In this document: in pieces, positions 15,733 through 24,390 of the stretch
Layout of the letters: each line of letters starts with the position of its first letter
How positions within the stretch are numbered: position 1 is the stretch's first letter
DNA from: Methylorubrum aminovorans
GTDB lineage: Bacteria > Pseudomonadota > Alphaproteobacteria > Rhizobiales > Beijerinckiaceae
Length of the DNA: 53,798 nt
NCBI RefSeq assembly: GCF_022179725.1
Contig: NZ_BPRC01000028.1
Coordinates: 1 to 53,798, forward strand
Direction: 5' to 3'
Notes under the pieces: generated by a model
The model's input: only the letters and a program-made list of their open reading frames with translations
The model's database searches: none
Told to the model about the DNA's origin: nothing
Program-made: the position numbers and the translations under genes

Positions 15733-17172
15733 TCAGGCATCGAGCACCCAGGTGTCCTTGGTGCCGCCGCCCTGGCTCGAATTGACCACGAGCGAGCCCT
15801 CCTTCAGCGCGACGCGGGTCAGGCCGCCCGGCACGATGCGGATCTCGTCGGCGCCGGCCAGCACGAAGGGGCGCAGATCGACGTGCCGCGGGGCAACGCC
15901 GGAGGCGACGAAGGTCGGGCAGGTCGAGAGCGAGAGGGTCGGCTGGGCGATGAAGTTGTCGGGTGCGTGCCGCAGCTTCTTCGCGAACTCGTCGATCTCG
16001 CGGCGCGTGGCGTGCGGGCCCACCAGCATGCCGTAGCCGCCCGAGCCGTTGACCTCCTTCACCACGAGGTCCTTCAGGTTGTCCATCACGTAGGAGAACG
16101 CCTCCCGCTCGCGGCAGCGATAGGTCGGCACGTTGTGCAGGATCGGCTCCTCGCCGGTGAAGAACCTCACGATCTCCGGCATGTAGCTGTAGACGGCCTT
16201 GTCGTCCGAGATGCCGGTGCCGACCGCGTTCGAGAGCGTGACGTTGCCGCGCTCGTAGGCGTTCATCAGACCCGGCACGCCGAGCACCGAATCCGGGCGG
16301 AAGACGAGCGGATCGAGGAAGTCGTCGTCGAGGCGGCGGTAGATCACATCGACGCGGCGCGGCCCCTCGGTCGTGCGCATGTAGACGACCTCGTCCTTGG
16401 TGAAGAGGTCGCCCGCCTCCACCAATTCGACGCCGAGTTTGTCGGCCAGGAACGAGTGTTCGTAGAAGGCCGAGTTGTAGCGGCCCGGGGTCAGCAGGAC
16501 CACGGTCGGGTCCCGCGTCGCGGAGGCAGGGGCAAGGCTGCGCAGGGTCGCGAGCAGGGCGTCGGGATAGTTCTCGACCGGCGCGACGCGGTGGCGGGAG
16601 AACAGCTCGGGGAAGAGCCGCATCATCACCTCGCGGTTCTCCAGCATGTAGGAGACGCCGGACGGGGTGCGGGCGTTGTCCTCCAGCACGAAGAAGTCGT
16701 TGGCGCCGGTGCGCACGATGTCGATACCGGCGATGTGGACGTAGAGGTCGTGCGGCACGTCGAAGGCGCGCATCTCCATGCGGTAATGCGGATTGCGGTA
16801 GACGAGGTCGGGCGGGATGATCCCGGCCTTGATGCATTCCTCGGCGCCGTAGATGTCGTTGATGAAGGCGTTGAGCGCGGTGACGCGCTGCTTGAGGCCG
16901 CGCTCCAGGAAATCCCATTCGGGCTTCGTCAGCACCCGCGGAATGATGTCGAAGGGGATCAGCCGCTCGGTCGATTCATTGGCGCCGTAGACGGCGAAGG
17001 TGATGCCGATGCGCCGAAACAGCATCTCGGCCTGGCTGCGGCGGGTGTTGAAATGCTCCGGCGGCGTCTTGTCGAGCCAAGCCTTGAGGATGTCGTAGGC
17101 CTCACGGACGACGGCCTGTTCCGGCTGCCCCGATCCGCCTCCGTTCATCTCGTCGAACGCCGTGAGCGCCAT
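15733..17172 (-). CDS. circularly permuted ATP-grasp type 2 protein
   Basis: 479 residues (COG2308), a putative ATP-dependent ligase. Family blocks visible: RRIGITFAVYGANESTERLI near the N-terminus, the metal/nucleotide region IDIVRTGANDFFVLEDNART, PGRYNSAFYEH, VVKEVNGSGGYGMLVG (glycine-rich loop) and ARTPSGVSYMLENR. The start is MALTAFDEMNGGG at 17172, after AGGGGG; an open frame extends 53 codons further without similarity. It is the first gene of the minus-strand Anbu set and probably cotranscribed with the alpha-E gene. Confidence 0.92.
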   Translation of the reverse strand: MALTAFDEMNGGGSGQPEQAVVREAYDILKAWLDKTPPEHFNTRRSQAEMLFRRIGITFAVYGANESTERLIPFDIIPRVLTKPEWDFLERGLKQRVTALNAFINDIYGAEECIKAGIIPPDLVYRNPHYRMEMRAFDVPHDLYVHIAGIDIVRTGANDFFVLEDNARTPSGVSYMLENREVMMRLFPELFSRHRVAPVENYPDALLATLRSLAPASATRDPTVVLLTPGRYNSAFYEHSFLADKLGVELVEAGDLFTKDEVVYMRTTEGPRRVDVIYRRLDDDFLDPLVFRPDSVLGVPGLMNAYERGNVTLSNAVGTGISDDKAVYSYMPEIVRFFTGEEPILHNVPTYRCREREAFSYVMDNLKDLVVKEVNGSGGYGMLVGPHATRREIDEFAKKLRHAPDNFIAQPTLSLSTCPTFVASGVAPRHVDLRPFVLAGADEIRIVPGGLTRVALKEGSLVVNSSQGGGTKDTWVLDA

Positions 17173-17428
17173 TCGCGCGATTCCCCCTGATGTCTCGTTC
17201 TGCCGGAGCAAGAGGCAGGCCAGCCGGACGGCCGCCGGCACGCTCGCACACCATGCACCCTCAACTTGCCGTGGCACCCTACCGCCCGTCACGGCGCCGG
17301 CGCCCCATGCTGTGATCGGTTTGCCGGACAACCTGTCGGAGATGTAGCGGAGGCGTGGCGCGTGCCTATCCCTCGCTCAGGGCCGATGAAAGGTCGGACA
17401 GATCAGAGCTGGGCAGCGTCGGGCGGCG

Positions 17429-18376
17429 TCACCATTCCCGCCAGGTCAGGGTAATGTCCTCGCCCCGAGCGCGTTCGAACCCGGCCTCCGTCAGCACGGC
17501 CTCGATGAAGACGCCCAGTTCGTCGCGCTCCAGGGTCTCGATCAAGCCGTTCCTGCGGTTGATCCGGTTGAGGCCCAGGACGAGGCGCTGCGTGGCCCGA
17601 TGGAGGGCCGGCGCCGACCGCCGAGCCGCGGCGGCCTTCGCTGCGTCGAGGTAGCAGTGGAGCAGCCGATCCGCCTCGGCGATGTCCCGCTCCGCCATGT
17701 CCACCTCGGCGGCGGCCTCCCGCCAGCGCGCGGTCGGGACCACAGACCGCAGCGCCTCGATGCGTGGCAAGGAAGTGGGATCGATCCGTCCGCTCATGGC
17801 CCTGAGGGAGGCTTCCCGTTCGCGCGCCTGCCGCGTCGGGCGGTCGAGCGGGGCGAGGTAGATCGCCGCGAGGCGGTGCTGCGCCGTCAGCTTCACGATC
17901 ACCGCGAGGCCGCCGACCTCATAGTTCCACACGAAGACGACCGGGCTGCGTCCGGGAAGATCGCTGGAGCGCCCCTTCCGCCGCGGCTTCGCCCCGAGTT
18001 TTTTGGTGACGCCCTCGGCCGGGTCACCGAAGCGCAGGCCGAACGGCAACGGTCCCTCATAGGCCCGCGACCCCGGTGCCGCGCAGCCAGCGTCGGAGAA
18101 ATCGATGCGGGAGACGATCAATTCCGCCTCGGTGCCGATCACGCGCGAGCGAGGCTCACCGTTCGTCTGACGGTATAGGGCGAGGCCCTCGGCCGAGAGG
18201 CCGAACCCGGTCTCGTCCGACCTGCCATAGGCTGCAAAGGCGCCCTGGATGATAGTGTCCGGCTCGGTCACACCGACACGGTTCAGGCGGGCGACCACCC
18301 GCTCGTCGTGAACCGACCGTCCGAGCAGGTCGGCCGGGTCGTCCTGCGCATCCGGAGCGGGACCGCCCGTCTTCAT
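17429..18376 (-). CDS. hypothetical protein coupled to radC
   Basis: 315 residues, soluble. ATG at 18376 shares its A with the radC stop (TGATG), so translation is probably coupled. The centre (~130-160) reads YEGPLPFGLRFGDPAEGVTKKLG, a short motif seen in several bacterial proteins of unknown function that begin a beta-rich domain; the next block VVFVWNYEVGGLAVIVKL is beta-strand-like. The C-terminal half is helical. No function is assigned. Confidence 0.7.
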   Translation of the reverse strand: MKTGGPAPDAQDDPADLLGRSVHDERVVARLNRVGVTEPDTIIQGAFAAYGRSDETGFGLSAEGLALYRQTNGEPRSRVIGTEAELIVSRIDFSDAGCAAPGSRAYEGPLPFGLRFGDPAEGVTKKLGAKPRRKGRSSDLPGRSPVVFVWNYEVGGLAVIVKLTAQHRLAAIYLAPLDRPTRQAREREASLRAMSGRIDPTSLPRIEALRSVVPTARWREAAAEVDMAERDIAEADRLLHCYLDAAKAAAARRSAPALHRATQRLVLGLNRINRRNGLIETLERDELGVFIEAVLTEAGFERARGEDITLTWREW

Positions 18377-19116
18377 CAGATCAGCTTGAGCCCTTTCAGG
18401 CTGGCATGCCCGTCGCGGCCGAGGATGACGTGGTCGTGTACCACGATCCCCAGCGGATCGAGCACCGTGACGATCTCCCGCGTCATGCGGATATCGGCGC
18501 CGGACGGCGTCGGATCGCCCGAGGGATGGTTGTGGGCCAGGATGATCGCGGTGGCCGAGAGTTCGAGTGCGCGCCGCGCCACCTCGCGGGGATAGACCGG
18601 CGTATGATCGACGGTGCCGCGGCCCTGCACCTCGTCGGCGATGAGGTGGTTGCGCCGATCGAGGAACAGCACCCGGAACTCCTCGCGGCCCGAGAAGGCC
18701 ATGGTGGCGCGCAGATATTCGAGCAGCGCACTCCACGAGGAGAGCAGCGGGCGCGCCGCGATGGCGCCCCGCGCCAGCCGTCGCCCCGCGGCCTCGATCA
18801 GCTTGAGGTCGGCGGCGACGCCCGCACTGACGCCCTCGACCTCGGCGAGCCGGGCGGGCTCGGCGCTGACGACTTCGGCGAACGAGCCGAACCGGCGAAT
18901 CAGCGCCTTGGCGAGCGGCTTCACGTCCCGCCGCGGGATCGAGCGGAACAGGGCGAGTTCGAGCAACTCGTAATCGGCGAGCGCCTCGGTGCCGGCTTCC
19001 GCGAAGCGCGTGCGCAGGCGCTCGCGGTGACCGTGATAATGCGGCGCCTCCTCGGCGGGGGCCGCCGCCTCGGCGAGCCCCGGCAAGGCGGGCGGTTCGG
19101 CCGTCCGGCGGGCCAT
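18376..19116 (-). CDS. radC: RadC family JAMM-domain protein
   Basis: 246 residues. An N-terminal helix-hairpin-helix region (~60-105, GVSAGVAADLKLIEA) precedes the JAMM/MPN metalloprotease-like domain with FLDRRNHLIADEVQGRGTVD and the zinc motif AHNHPSGDPTPSGAD. Despite the name, a DNA-repair role is doubtful; the family is better described as a predicted metalloprotease or deubiquitinase-like fold. It starts 14 bases after map and overlaps the next gene by one base, so map-radC-hypothetical form an operon. Confidence 0.92.
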   Translation of the reverse strand: MARRTAEPPALPGLAEAAAPAEEAPHYHGHRERLRTRFAEAGTEALADYELLELALFRSIPRRDVKPLAKALIRRFGSFAEVVSAEPARLAEVEGVSAGVAADLKLIEAAGRRLARGAIAARPLLSSWSALLEYLRATMAFSGREEFRVLFLDRRNHLIADEVQGRGTVDHTPVYPREVARRALELSATAIILAHNHPSGDPTPSGADIRMTREIVTVLDPLGIVVHDHVILGRDGHASLKGLKLI

Positions 19117-19130
19117 CTCCGGGCGGGCCG

Positions 19131-19970
19131 TCAGTCGGCCTGCGTTCCGTGGGGTTTGGGCTGGTCGAGCCCCTTGGGCGAGAGCGTGAAGATCTCGAAG
19201 CCGTCCTCCGTGACCGCCACCGTGTGCTCGAACTGCGCCGAGAGCGAGCGGTCGCGGGTCACCGCGGTCCAGCCGTCGGACAGCACCTTCACCGCCGGGC
19301 GCCCGAGATTGATCATCGGCTCGATGGTGAAGAACTGGCCGGCCTTCAGCGGCACGTCGTAGCTCGCCTCGACGTAGTGCAGGATCGTCGGCGCGTCGTG
19401 GTAGACGCGGCCGAGCCCGTGACCGCAGAAATCGCGCACCACCGAGCAGCGCTCGGCCTCGGCGTAGGTCTGGATCGCGCGGCCGATATCGTTGGTGGAG
19501 CCGCCGGGCCGCACCGCGCGGATGCCGCGCATCAGCGCCTCGTAGGTGATCTCGCACAGGCGCTGCGCCTTGCGCGGCACCTCGCCGATATAGGCCATGC
19601 GGCTCGAATCCCCGTGCCAGCCGTCGAGGATCAGGCAGCAATCGAGGTTGACGATGTCGCCCTCGCGCAGGGGCTTGTCGTTCGGGATGCCGTGGCAGAC
19701 GACGTGGTTGATCGAGGTGCAGATCGACTTGCGGTAGCCGCGGTAGAACAGCGAGGCCGGATAGGCGCCGTGATCCATCCCGAACTCGAAGGCGAGTTTG
19801 TCGAGATGCTCCGTGGTCACGCCGGGCTGGGCGGCCTCGACCAGGAGGTCGAGCGCTTCCGCAGTGAGGCGGCCGGCGCGGCGCATGCCCTCGAACCCCT
19901 CCGGCCCGTGGATCGGCGGCTCCGGGGCGCGGCGACCGCCTTCGGCGACGACTTGCTCTTCACGGCTCAT
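19131..19970 (-). CDS. map: methionine aminopeptidase type I
   Basis: 279 residues; removes the initiator Met from nascent proteins. Metal ligands are all visible in order: Asp in IVNLDCC, Asp in GWHGDSS, His in GHGLGRVYHDAPTI, Glu in FTIEPMI and Glu in AQFEHTV; the substrate His is in NHVVCHGIP. The start MSREEQ at 19970 gives a normal length; upstream in-frame sequence is not conserved. It is the first gene of the minus-strand map-radC operon. Confidence 0.95.
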   Translation of the reverse strand: MSREEQVVAEGGRRAPEPPIHGPEGFEGMRRAGRLTAEALDLLVEAAQPGVTTEHLDKLAFEFGMDHGAYPASLFYRGYRKSICTSINHVVCHGIPNDKPLREGDIVNLDCCLILDGWHGDSSRMAYIGEVPRKAQRLCEITYEALMRGIRAVRPGGSTNDIGRAIQTYAEAERCSVVRDFCGHGLGRVYHDAPTILHYVEASYDVPLKAGQFFTIEPMINLGRPAVKVLSDGWTAVTRDRSLSAQFEHTVAVTEDGFEIFTLSPKGLDQPKPHGTQAD

Positions 19971-20314
19971 GGGGATCGGGCGCTTCGGCAGATGAGATGA
20001 GGCGGTCGGCTTCGTCTTACGCCGCACTTGGGCCGGCGCCAACCCGAGCGCCCGCCGCCAAACCCGTTTCCTTGAGATCGCCCGCAGCGGCATGAACGGA
20101 GGAAAACTCAGATAGGCCGCCCCAGGGGCAAGCCGAGGCAACCGCATCCTGCACTGAGATGGCTCCTGCCCCGAACGGCGCCGGTCAAGGCCTGGATCGA
20201 CCTCGGCGTCTCCCGAGTTGTAACGGGCAACCCCGGTTCGGTACGGGCATTGCCGACCGCTAGTGCGCTTCGGTAATGCCGACGCCCCGACCGGCATCGA
20301 CAAGAGTTTCGCTC
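19971..20314. other. divergent intergenic region
   Basis: 344 bases between map (minus) and a small exported protein (plus). It should hold both promoters. No repeat, RNA or convincing open frame was seen. An in-frame ATG at 20276 could extend the plus-strand gene by 13 codons. Confidence 0.4.
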
Positions 20315-20605
20315 ATGCTGTCCGGCCTCGCCTACTTCCTTGCGAGCACCCTCATCCTTCAGCCTGTCCAGGCCGAGGTCGCCGACCGACTTCGCCAAGC
20401 CAAGGTGGCGCCGGAGGTCGTTGCCCAGGCGCAGGCCTGCGTCTCCTCCGCCCTGCCGACCTTGGTTCAGCGGGTCGGTGACGATTATTGGTGGGCCGCG
20501 ACGACCGCGGCGGGGGTCTGGCTCGGTCTGACGCCGCTCGAGCGGGTCGTCGCCGACGTGGCCCCGTCCTGCCGCGGAACCATCGACACGATCCGTGCGA
20601 GCTGA
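20315..20605 (+). CDS. small secreted hypothetical protein
   Basis: 96 residues from ATG 20315: signal peptide MLSGLAYFLASTLILQPVQA followed by EVADRLRQAKVAPEVVAQAQ and a C-terminal helix. Two cysteines (QACVSS and PSCRGT) could pair in the periplasm. The start was chosen because the signal peptide then begins correctly; 20276 is the alternative and neither has a strong ribosome site. Confidence 0.6.
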   Translation: MLSGLAYFLASTLILQPVQAEVADRLRQAKVAPEVVAQAQACVSSALPTLVQRVGDDYWWAATTAAGVWLGLTPLERVVADVAPSCRGTIDTIRAS

Positions 20606-20759
20606 ACCGCTTCGGCAGAGGGGATGGGGCCGGCATCGCCCGCGCAAGCGCGCCGAACACCAGTGGCGGAGTCTTCAGCCATCGGCTTGAACCGGTCGAG
20701 ACCCTAGGCTTGCGCCCGCGAACGCGCTAGACCACCGCCTCCGTTTTCAGGGACGTGCG

Positions 20760-21026
20760 ATGGCTGACAAGGCGGTTCCCCACTTCCACAATCAGGCCGG
20801 CGTGACCGTGATCGCGGTGGGCTCGAAAGAGTTCATGTGCATCGGGGCGCTGCCGCCCTTCGATCATCCGCACGTCTTCCTCGATATGGGCAGCGACAGC
20901 GAGATCATCTGCCAGTACTGCTCGACGCTGTTCCGCTACGATCCGCGGCTGAAGGCCGGGACCGCGGAGCCGGCCGGTTGCGTGTGGCACGACGAGGCGC
21001 CGCAGGAGGCTCCCAGGGCGGCCTGA
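20760..21026 (+). CDS. zinc-finger protein of the NDUFS6/zf-CHCC type
   Basis: 88 residues with Cys-x8-His-x14-Cys-x2-Cys (CIGALPPFDHPH...CQYC), the zinc-binding pattern of COG4391 and of the mitochondrial complex I subunit NDUFS6. FDHPHVFLDMG and YCSTLFRYD are family signatures. In alphaproteobacteria the homologue is associated with respiratory complex I. The FAD monooxygenase gene starts 14 bases downstream, so they may share a transcript. Confidence 0.9.
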   Translation: MADKAVPHFHNQAGVTVIAVGSKEFMCIGALPPFDHPHVFLDMGSDSEIICQYCSTLFRYDPRLKAGTAEPAGCVWHDEAPQEAPRAA

Positions 21027-21040
21027 CGGCGGCGTTGTCC

Positions 21041-22228
21041 GTGACGGCGCTCTCCATCGCCATCGTCGGCGCCGGAATCGGCGGGCTCACCGCCGCTCTG
21101 GCGCTGTCTGCGGCCGGCCATTCCGTCACGCTGATCGAGCGTCGCACCGGCTTCTCCGAAGTGGGCGCCGGGCTCCAGCTCTCTCCGAACGCCAGCGCGG
21201 TGCTGATCGGGCTGGGCCTCGGCGCGGCCTTGCGCCGAGCGGGCGACGAGCCGCCGGGCGTCACCGTGCGCGCCCTGGCCTCCGGCCGTGTCATCGGCGG
21301 CATCCGCCTCGGGCCGAGCCTGCGCGAGCGCCACGGCGCGCCCTATTACGTGCTGCACCGCGCCGACCTCCAGACCCTCCTGCTCGACGCCGTGCGCGGG
21401 CGCCCCGGCATCCGCCTCTGCGTCGGGCGCGGGGTGTCTGAGGTCGAGGAGACGGCGGAGGGCATCAGCCTGACGATGAAGAGCATCGACGGCGACCGCA
21501 GCGAGAGCCTGCGCGCCGACCTCCTCGTCGGGGCCGACGGGGTGCGCTCGGCCCTGCGCCAACGCTTCGACGCGCGCCCGCTCCGGCTCCATCGTCAGGC
21601 GGCGTGGCGGGCGGTGATTCCGCGTGAGGCGGCGCCCGAGGCGCTCCAGGGCAACGAGACCGGGCTCTGGCTCGGGCCCAAGCGCCACGTGGTCCATTAC
21701 CCGATCAACGGCGGCCGGCGGCTCAACGTCGTGGCGATCGTACCCGAGCGCGAGGGCGACGAGGATTGGGGGCGGCTCGGCGATCCGGCAGTGCTGCGCG
21801 ACCATTTTCCCGATGCGGCCGGCCCGCTGAACGAGTTGCTGAGCCTGCCCGATACCTGGGTGGTGTGGTCGCTGGTGGACCGCCCGGCCGTGCGGCCGAT
21901 GGCGCGGGGCCGGATCGCGCTTCTGGGCGACGCTGCCCATCCGGTGCTTCCGTTCCTGGCCCAGGGGGCAGCGCTCGCCATCGAGGACGCGGCGGTGCTG
22001 GCAACTAGCCTGTCGGGGCAGGCAGACGTGCCTGAGGCGCTGGCGGCCTATGCCGCGGCGCGCCAGTCCCGCGTGCGCGCGGTTCAGCGGGCCGCCCGTC
22101 GCAACGGACGCTTCTACCACGCCGGCCGCCTGATCGGCTTCGCCCGGGACACGGTGATGCGCCGCTTAGGCCCGGAGGGCATGAGCAACCGCTACGCCTG
22201 GGTCTACGGCTGGCACCCGCCGGCTTGA
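21041..22228 (+). CDS. FAD-dependent aromatic-ring monooxygenase-like protein
   Basis: 395 residues of the PHBH/UbiH flavoprotein hydroxylase class, closest in layout to salicylate or 6-hydroxynicotinate hydroxylases. FAD motifs: GAGIGGLTAALAL (residues ~8-20), LLVGADGVRSALR (DG motif) and GRIALLGDAAHPVLPFLAQG (GD motif). The substrate is not inferable. The start is ambiguous between GTG 21041 and TTG 21035; no ATG is available before the FAD motif. The tRNA-Leu gene follows after 34 bases. Confidence 0.9.
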   Translation: MTALSIAIVGAGIGGLTAALALSAAGHSVTLIERRTGFSEVGAGLQLSPNASAVLIGLGLGAALRRAGDEPPGVTVRALASGRVIGGIRLGPSLRERHGAPYYVLHRADLQTLLLDAVRGRPGIRLCVGRGVSEVEETAEGISLTMKSIDGDRSESLRADLLVGADGVRSALRQRFDARPLRLHRQAAWRAVIPREAAPEALQGNETGLWLGPKRHVVHYPINGGRRLNVVAIVPEREGDEDWGRLGDPAVLRDHFPDAAGPLNELLSLPDTWVVWSLVDRPAVRPMARGRIALLGDAAHPVLPFLAQGAALAIEDAAVLATSLSGQADVPEALAAYAAARQSRVRAVQRAARRNGRFYHAGRLIGFARDTVMRRLGPEGMSNRYAWVYGWHPPA

Positions 22229-22262
22229 TCTGGCCCGGCCGGACGGCTACCGCTGGCCGGAT

Positions 22263-22349
22263 GCGGACGTGGCGAAACCGGTAGACGCACGAGACTTAAA
22301 ATCTTGCGGCCGCAAGGCTGTGCGGGTTCGAGTCCCGCCGTCCGCACCA
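22263..22349 (+). tRNA. tRNA-Leu (anticodon TAA)
   Basis: 87 bases including encoded CCA. The acceptor arms GCGGACG and CGTCCGC pair perfectly. The D-loop region, the anticodon loop ACTTAAAAT with TAA, a long variable arm (class II, CGGCCGCAAGGCTGTG) and the T arm GCGGGTTCGAGTCCCGC are all present. The 3' end is the apparent attachment site of the island that follows: its last 12 bases recur at 23839-23850. Confidence 0.95.
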
Positions 22350-22486
22350 AGCTGTTGAAATTGCAAGCACCGTCAGCAAGATATTTGCACGCAGGTGTTG
22401 TTCGGCGCCCGCTGCTACAAAGTGGCCGTTCACATGACCTCCCTGAGCCGCGCCGCGAACGGCGATTGGTTCGCCCGCAAAGGCAT
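22338..22486 (+). repeat. tRNA-Leu 3' flank repeat, copy 1 (attL-like)
   Basis: Begins with the last 12 bases of tRNA-Leu (CCGTCCGCACCA) and continues through CTGTTGAAATTGCAAGC... to GATTGGTTCGCCCGCAAAGGCAT. Nearly the same ~150 bases occur at 23831-23988 and, more diverged, at 27914-28066. Confidence 0.75.
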
Positions 22487-22735
22487 GCGAAGCCGAACGC
22501 CGCACGCGACTCCAAGACCGGCTCATCTCCCGTGGCTACGTGCGGGCGGCCCTTCACGAGGCCGTTCGATGGCAGCGTCATACGCCCGCCTATCCGACCT
22601 GACGTGCAATGCCTCGTGGCCTATCCCTACGTCATCGTCCGGGCAGCGTGGCCGTAGCGCCTTTCAGCATCGCCGTTAGCGCCGCACGTTGAGGGTGACG
22701 CACCGCGTTCGCCGCGTGGCTACCTCAGCCGGATA
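22487..22735 (+). pseudogene. decayed copy of the 24964, 25205 and 25561 genes
   Basis: 22487-22657 matches 25111-25275 (end of one gene and start of the next) with many substitutions and a frameshift. The ATG of the second gene is ATA here, and a TAG ends the frame. Without a break, 22658-22735 then matches about 25636-25705 from inside the minus-strand gene at 25561. A deletion has therefore fused pieces that lie 360 bases apart in the intact module. Confidence 0.75.
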
Positions 22736-22835
22736 CCTCACGGGTGCAGGCGGGTTGCCGTTGATGCAAGCCGATGGCGTGGCGTCTGAACATACAGTTC
22801 ACCATCGGCCTCACGAGCAAGAGGGAGCTACCGCA

Positions 22836-23186
22836 ATGGCAGACATTCGCTCACACGACCCGCTTGGCCGGTCTAATGGCGGACCAGCATCTGGCCGGGG
22901 CGGCTCATCGAGTGGCGGCGGCGGGGCAGCGGATCAAGCTCGACAGGCATTGCGTGATGCGACTGATAGAGCGTCCGATGCCTGGGACAGTGCCTCGGAG
23001 CATGGCGCACGCTACTACCAGCAGGGAAGCCGAGCCGTAGGCAATGTGGACACCGGCACGATGACCGGCTTCCTCGTCGCGGGCGCCATCGGCTTCGGGC
23101 TCGGCTGGTTGGTGTTCGGGCAGCACTCCTACTCAGGCGATTACGTCGCGAGGGGCATGAGCCGCAGTAGCGCGCGCGATTATTAG
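22836..23186 (+). CDS. ElaB/DUF883-like membrane-anchored protein
   Basis: 116 residues: a Gly/Ser-rich N-terminus (MADIRSHDPLGRSNGG), a charged amphipathic helix (ADQARQALRDATDRASDAWD), one C-terminal membrane segment (TGFLVAGAIGFGLGWLVFG) and a short tail. This layout resembles the YqjD/ElaB family of inner-membrane proteins, though the similarity is of design more than sequence. GAGGGAG precedes the ATG. It is the only intact gene in module 1 of the island and has no copy in module 2. Confidence 0.7.
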   Translation: MADIRSHDPLGRSNGGPASGRGGSSSGGGGAADQARQALRDATDRASDAWDSASEHGARYYQQGSRAVGNVDTGTMTGFLVAGAIGFGLGWLVFGQHSYSGDYVARGMSRSSARDY

Positions 23187-23640
23187 AAACGGAGCGGCCG
23201 GCGATGGGCTAAGCCGAGCATGGCGCACGCTGTCGTCGGCACTCCTAGACTGCCTCGCGCCTGTTTGCCCGTCCTCTCTGTCAGTCTGCCGATGACACTT
23301 CTTGGTCGCTCAACGTGATGAAACGAGCCCTATCGTTGCGTTGAGTGACCTTGGTTCGAGCTGCCAGAATAGCCTTGGCTACTGTCGGGGATCGTCTAAC
23401 GATCCAGGCATCATGGCGAGCATGTTGTTCGCGCGGAGACCCTTTTCGACGTGCTTTCAATTCTGCCCCCCCAGGTGCCAATTGGAGCAGCGTTGTGAGC
23501 ATTTGCCGAGCATTGGCAATGGCAAAATTTGCGAGGATTGTGTGCAGCAGCGGCACTTACCTTCTGAACACCCGCTTCCCGCTTCTCGGAGACCATGGGA
23601 GTGGGTGCTGAGCGTAAGGCTTGGCTGCTAGGCTTGCCCC
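23187..23640. other. non-coding stretch of the island
   Basis: 454 bases with short frames on both strands, none with a ribosome site or recognisable product. The last ~15 bases (GCTAGGCTTGCCCC) match the sequence just upstream of the intact SRAP gene. Confidence 0.5.
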
Positions 23641-23733
23641 ATTTGCAACCTCTACAGCCTTAACCAACCGCAGGATGAGATATGGCGTTGGTTCGACGTG
23701 AGCCATGACAGCGCCGGAAATCTCCCTCCGATG
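23641..23733 (+). pseudogene. SRAP (YedK/HMCES) gene fragment, start codon lost
   Basis: The first 31 codons of the SRAP gene at 26405 are recognisable (CNLYSLNQPQDEIWRWFDVS), including the codon for the catalytic Cys2. The start ATG is ATT and similarity stops after PPMPG, where the intact gene continues. The region just upstream also matches, so promoter and start were duplicated together. Confidence 0.8.
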
Positions 23734-23830
23734 CCCGGCCCGTCGTCAGCCACTACAAAAGCCGCTACAAAGACCTCCGTTCGCGCTCGAAAAACCACCA
23801 ACGATTTCAATGCGGAATGCTAGTACAGAG

Positions 23831-23988
23831 GGTCTCACACCGTCCGCACCAGTCTGTTGAAATCGTAAGCACTGCCAGTAAGATCCTGACACGCAAGTAT
23901 ATCTCGGCGCCCACCGCCACGAAGTGGCCGTTCCGATGATCCCCGTGAACAGCGCCGCGAATGGTGATTGGTTCGCCCGCAAAGGCAT
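23831..23988 (+). repeat. tRNA-Leu 3' flank repeat, copy 2 (attR-like, module junction)
   Basis: GGTCTCACACCGTCCGCACC retains the last 12 bases of tRNA-Leu after a degenerate T-arm-like GGTCTC. The following ~140 bases align with copy 1, for example GAAGTGGCCGTTCC/AAAGTGGCCGTTCAC and GATTGGTTCGCCCGCAAAGG in both. It marks the border between the two island modules. Confidence 0.75.
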
Positions 23989-24111
23989 CCGGAAGGACAG
24001 CATAGCTGATTTGCGCCGCCCGCCCGCAATGCTCCGCTTTCACCACCGGGAGAAGCCGCATGGCATTCAGCGTGTTCGCGCTGGTGGTCGGGATGTCTGG
24101 CCGGCAAGCTA

Positions 24112-24160
24112 GAGCATCATCCCGAAAGGTGGCCGCCAGCTTTCGGAAAAAGATGATGCA
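24112..24160 (+). repeat. palindromic repeat family 2, copy 2
   Basis: GCATCATCCCGAAAG at 24114 pairs with CTTTCGG...GATGATGC ending at 24159; the right arm carries an AAAAA interruption. It matches the reverse complement of 198-238 through the loop (GGTGG-CCG-CC). It lies in the non-coding part of the island. Confidence 0.7.
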
Positions 24161-24390
24161 AAAGCAAATACCTGGAGCCTGGAACAGCTTTCACGGTGGC
24201 TTTACGACTTCAGCAAGTCGCGGCGTGCCAGCGAGCACCTGAGCAGTGGGGGGTACCGGCGCCTCACTTCCCGGGCGTGCTGCAACGGCTGAACCTGTCC
24301 TCACGCGCCGACCCAGCGCACCTTTTAACGTGGAAATTGCCCTTCCATCCTGTCGCCCAACTTGAGCCTACATCACAAATCACCATCAAA

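Larger units (their letters stand above)
23734..24390. other. non-coding stretch with island repeats
   Basis: Holds the second tRNA-Leu flank repeat (23831-23988) and a family 2 palindrome (24112-24160). From 24167 to 24390 no open frame of note was found; one short frame encoding a basic helical peptide near 24178 has no ribosome site. Confidence 0.5.

Noticed and set aside
15604..17190. 528-residue open frame on the plus strand
   Set aside because: Antisense shadow of the ATP-grasp gene; His/Val/Arg-rich without domain signatures.
22296..22526. Minus-strand frame containing CGRRDSNPHSLAAARF
   Set aside because: This is the reverse translation of tRNA-Leu, a well-known source of false protein annotations.
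23281..23556. 91-residue minus-strand frame in the island
   Set aside because: No ribosome site, no recognisable features, and a competing plus-strand frame of equal quality; treated as non-coding.
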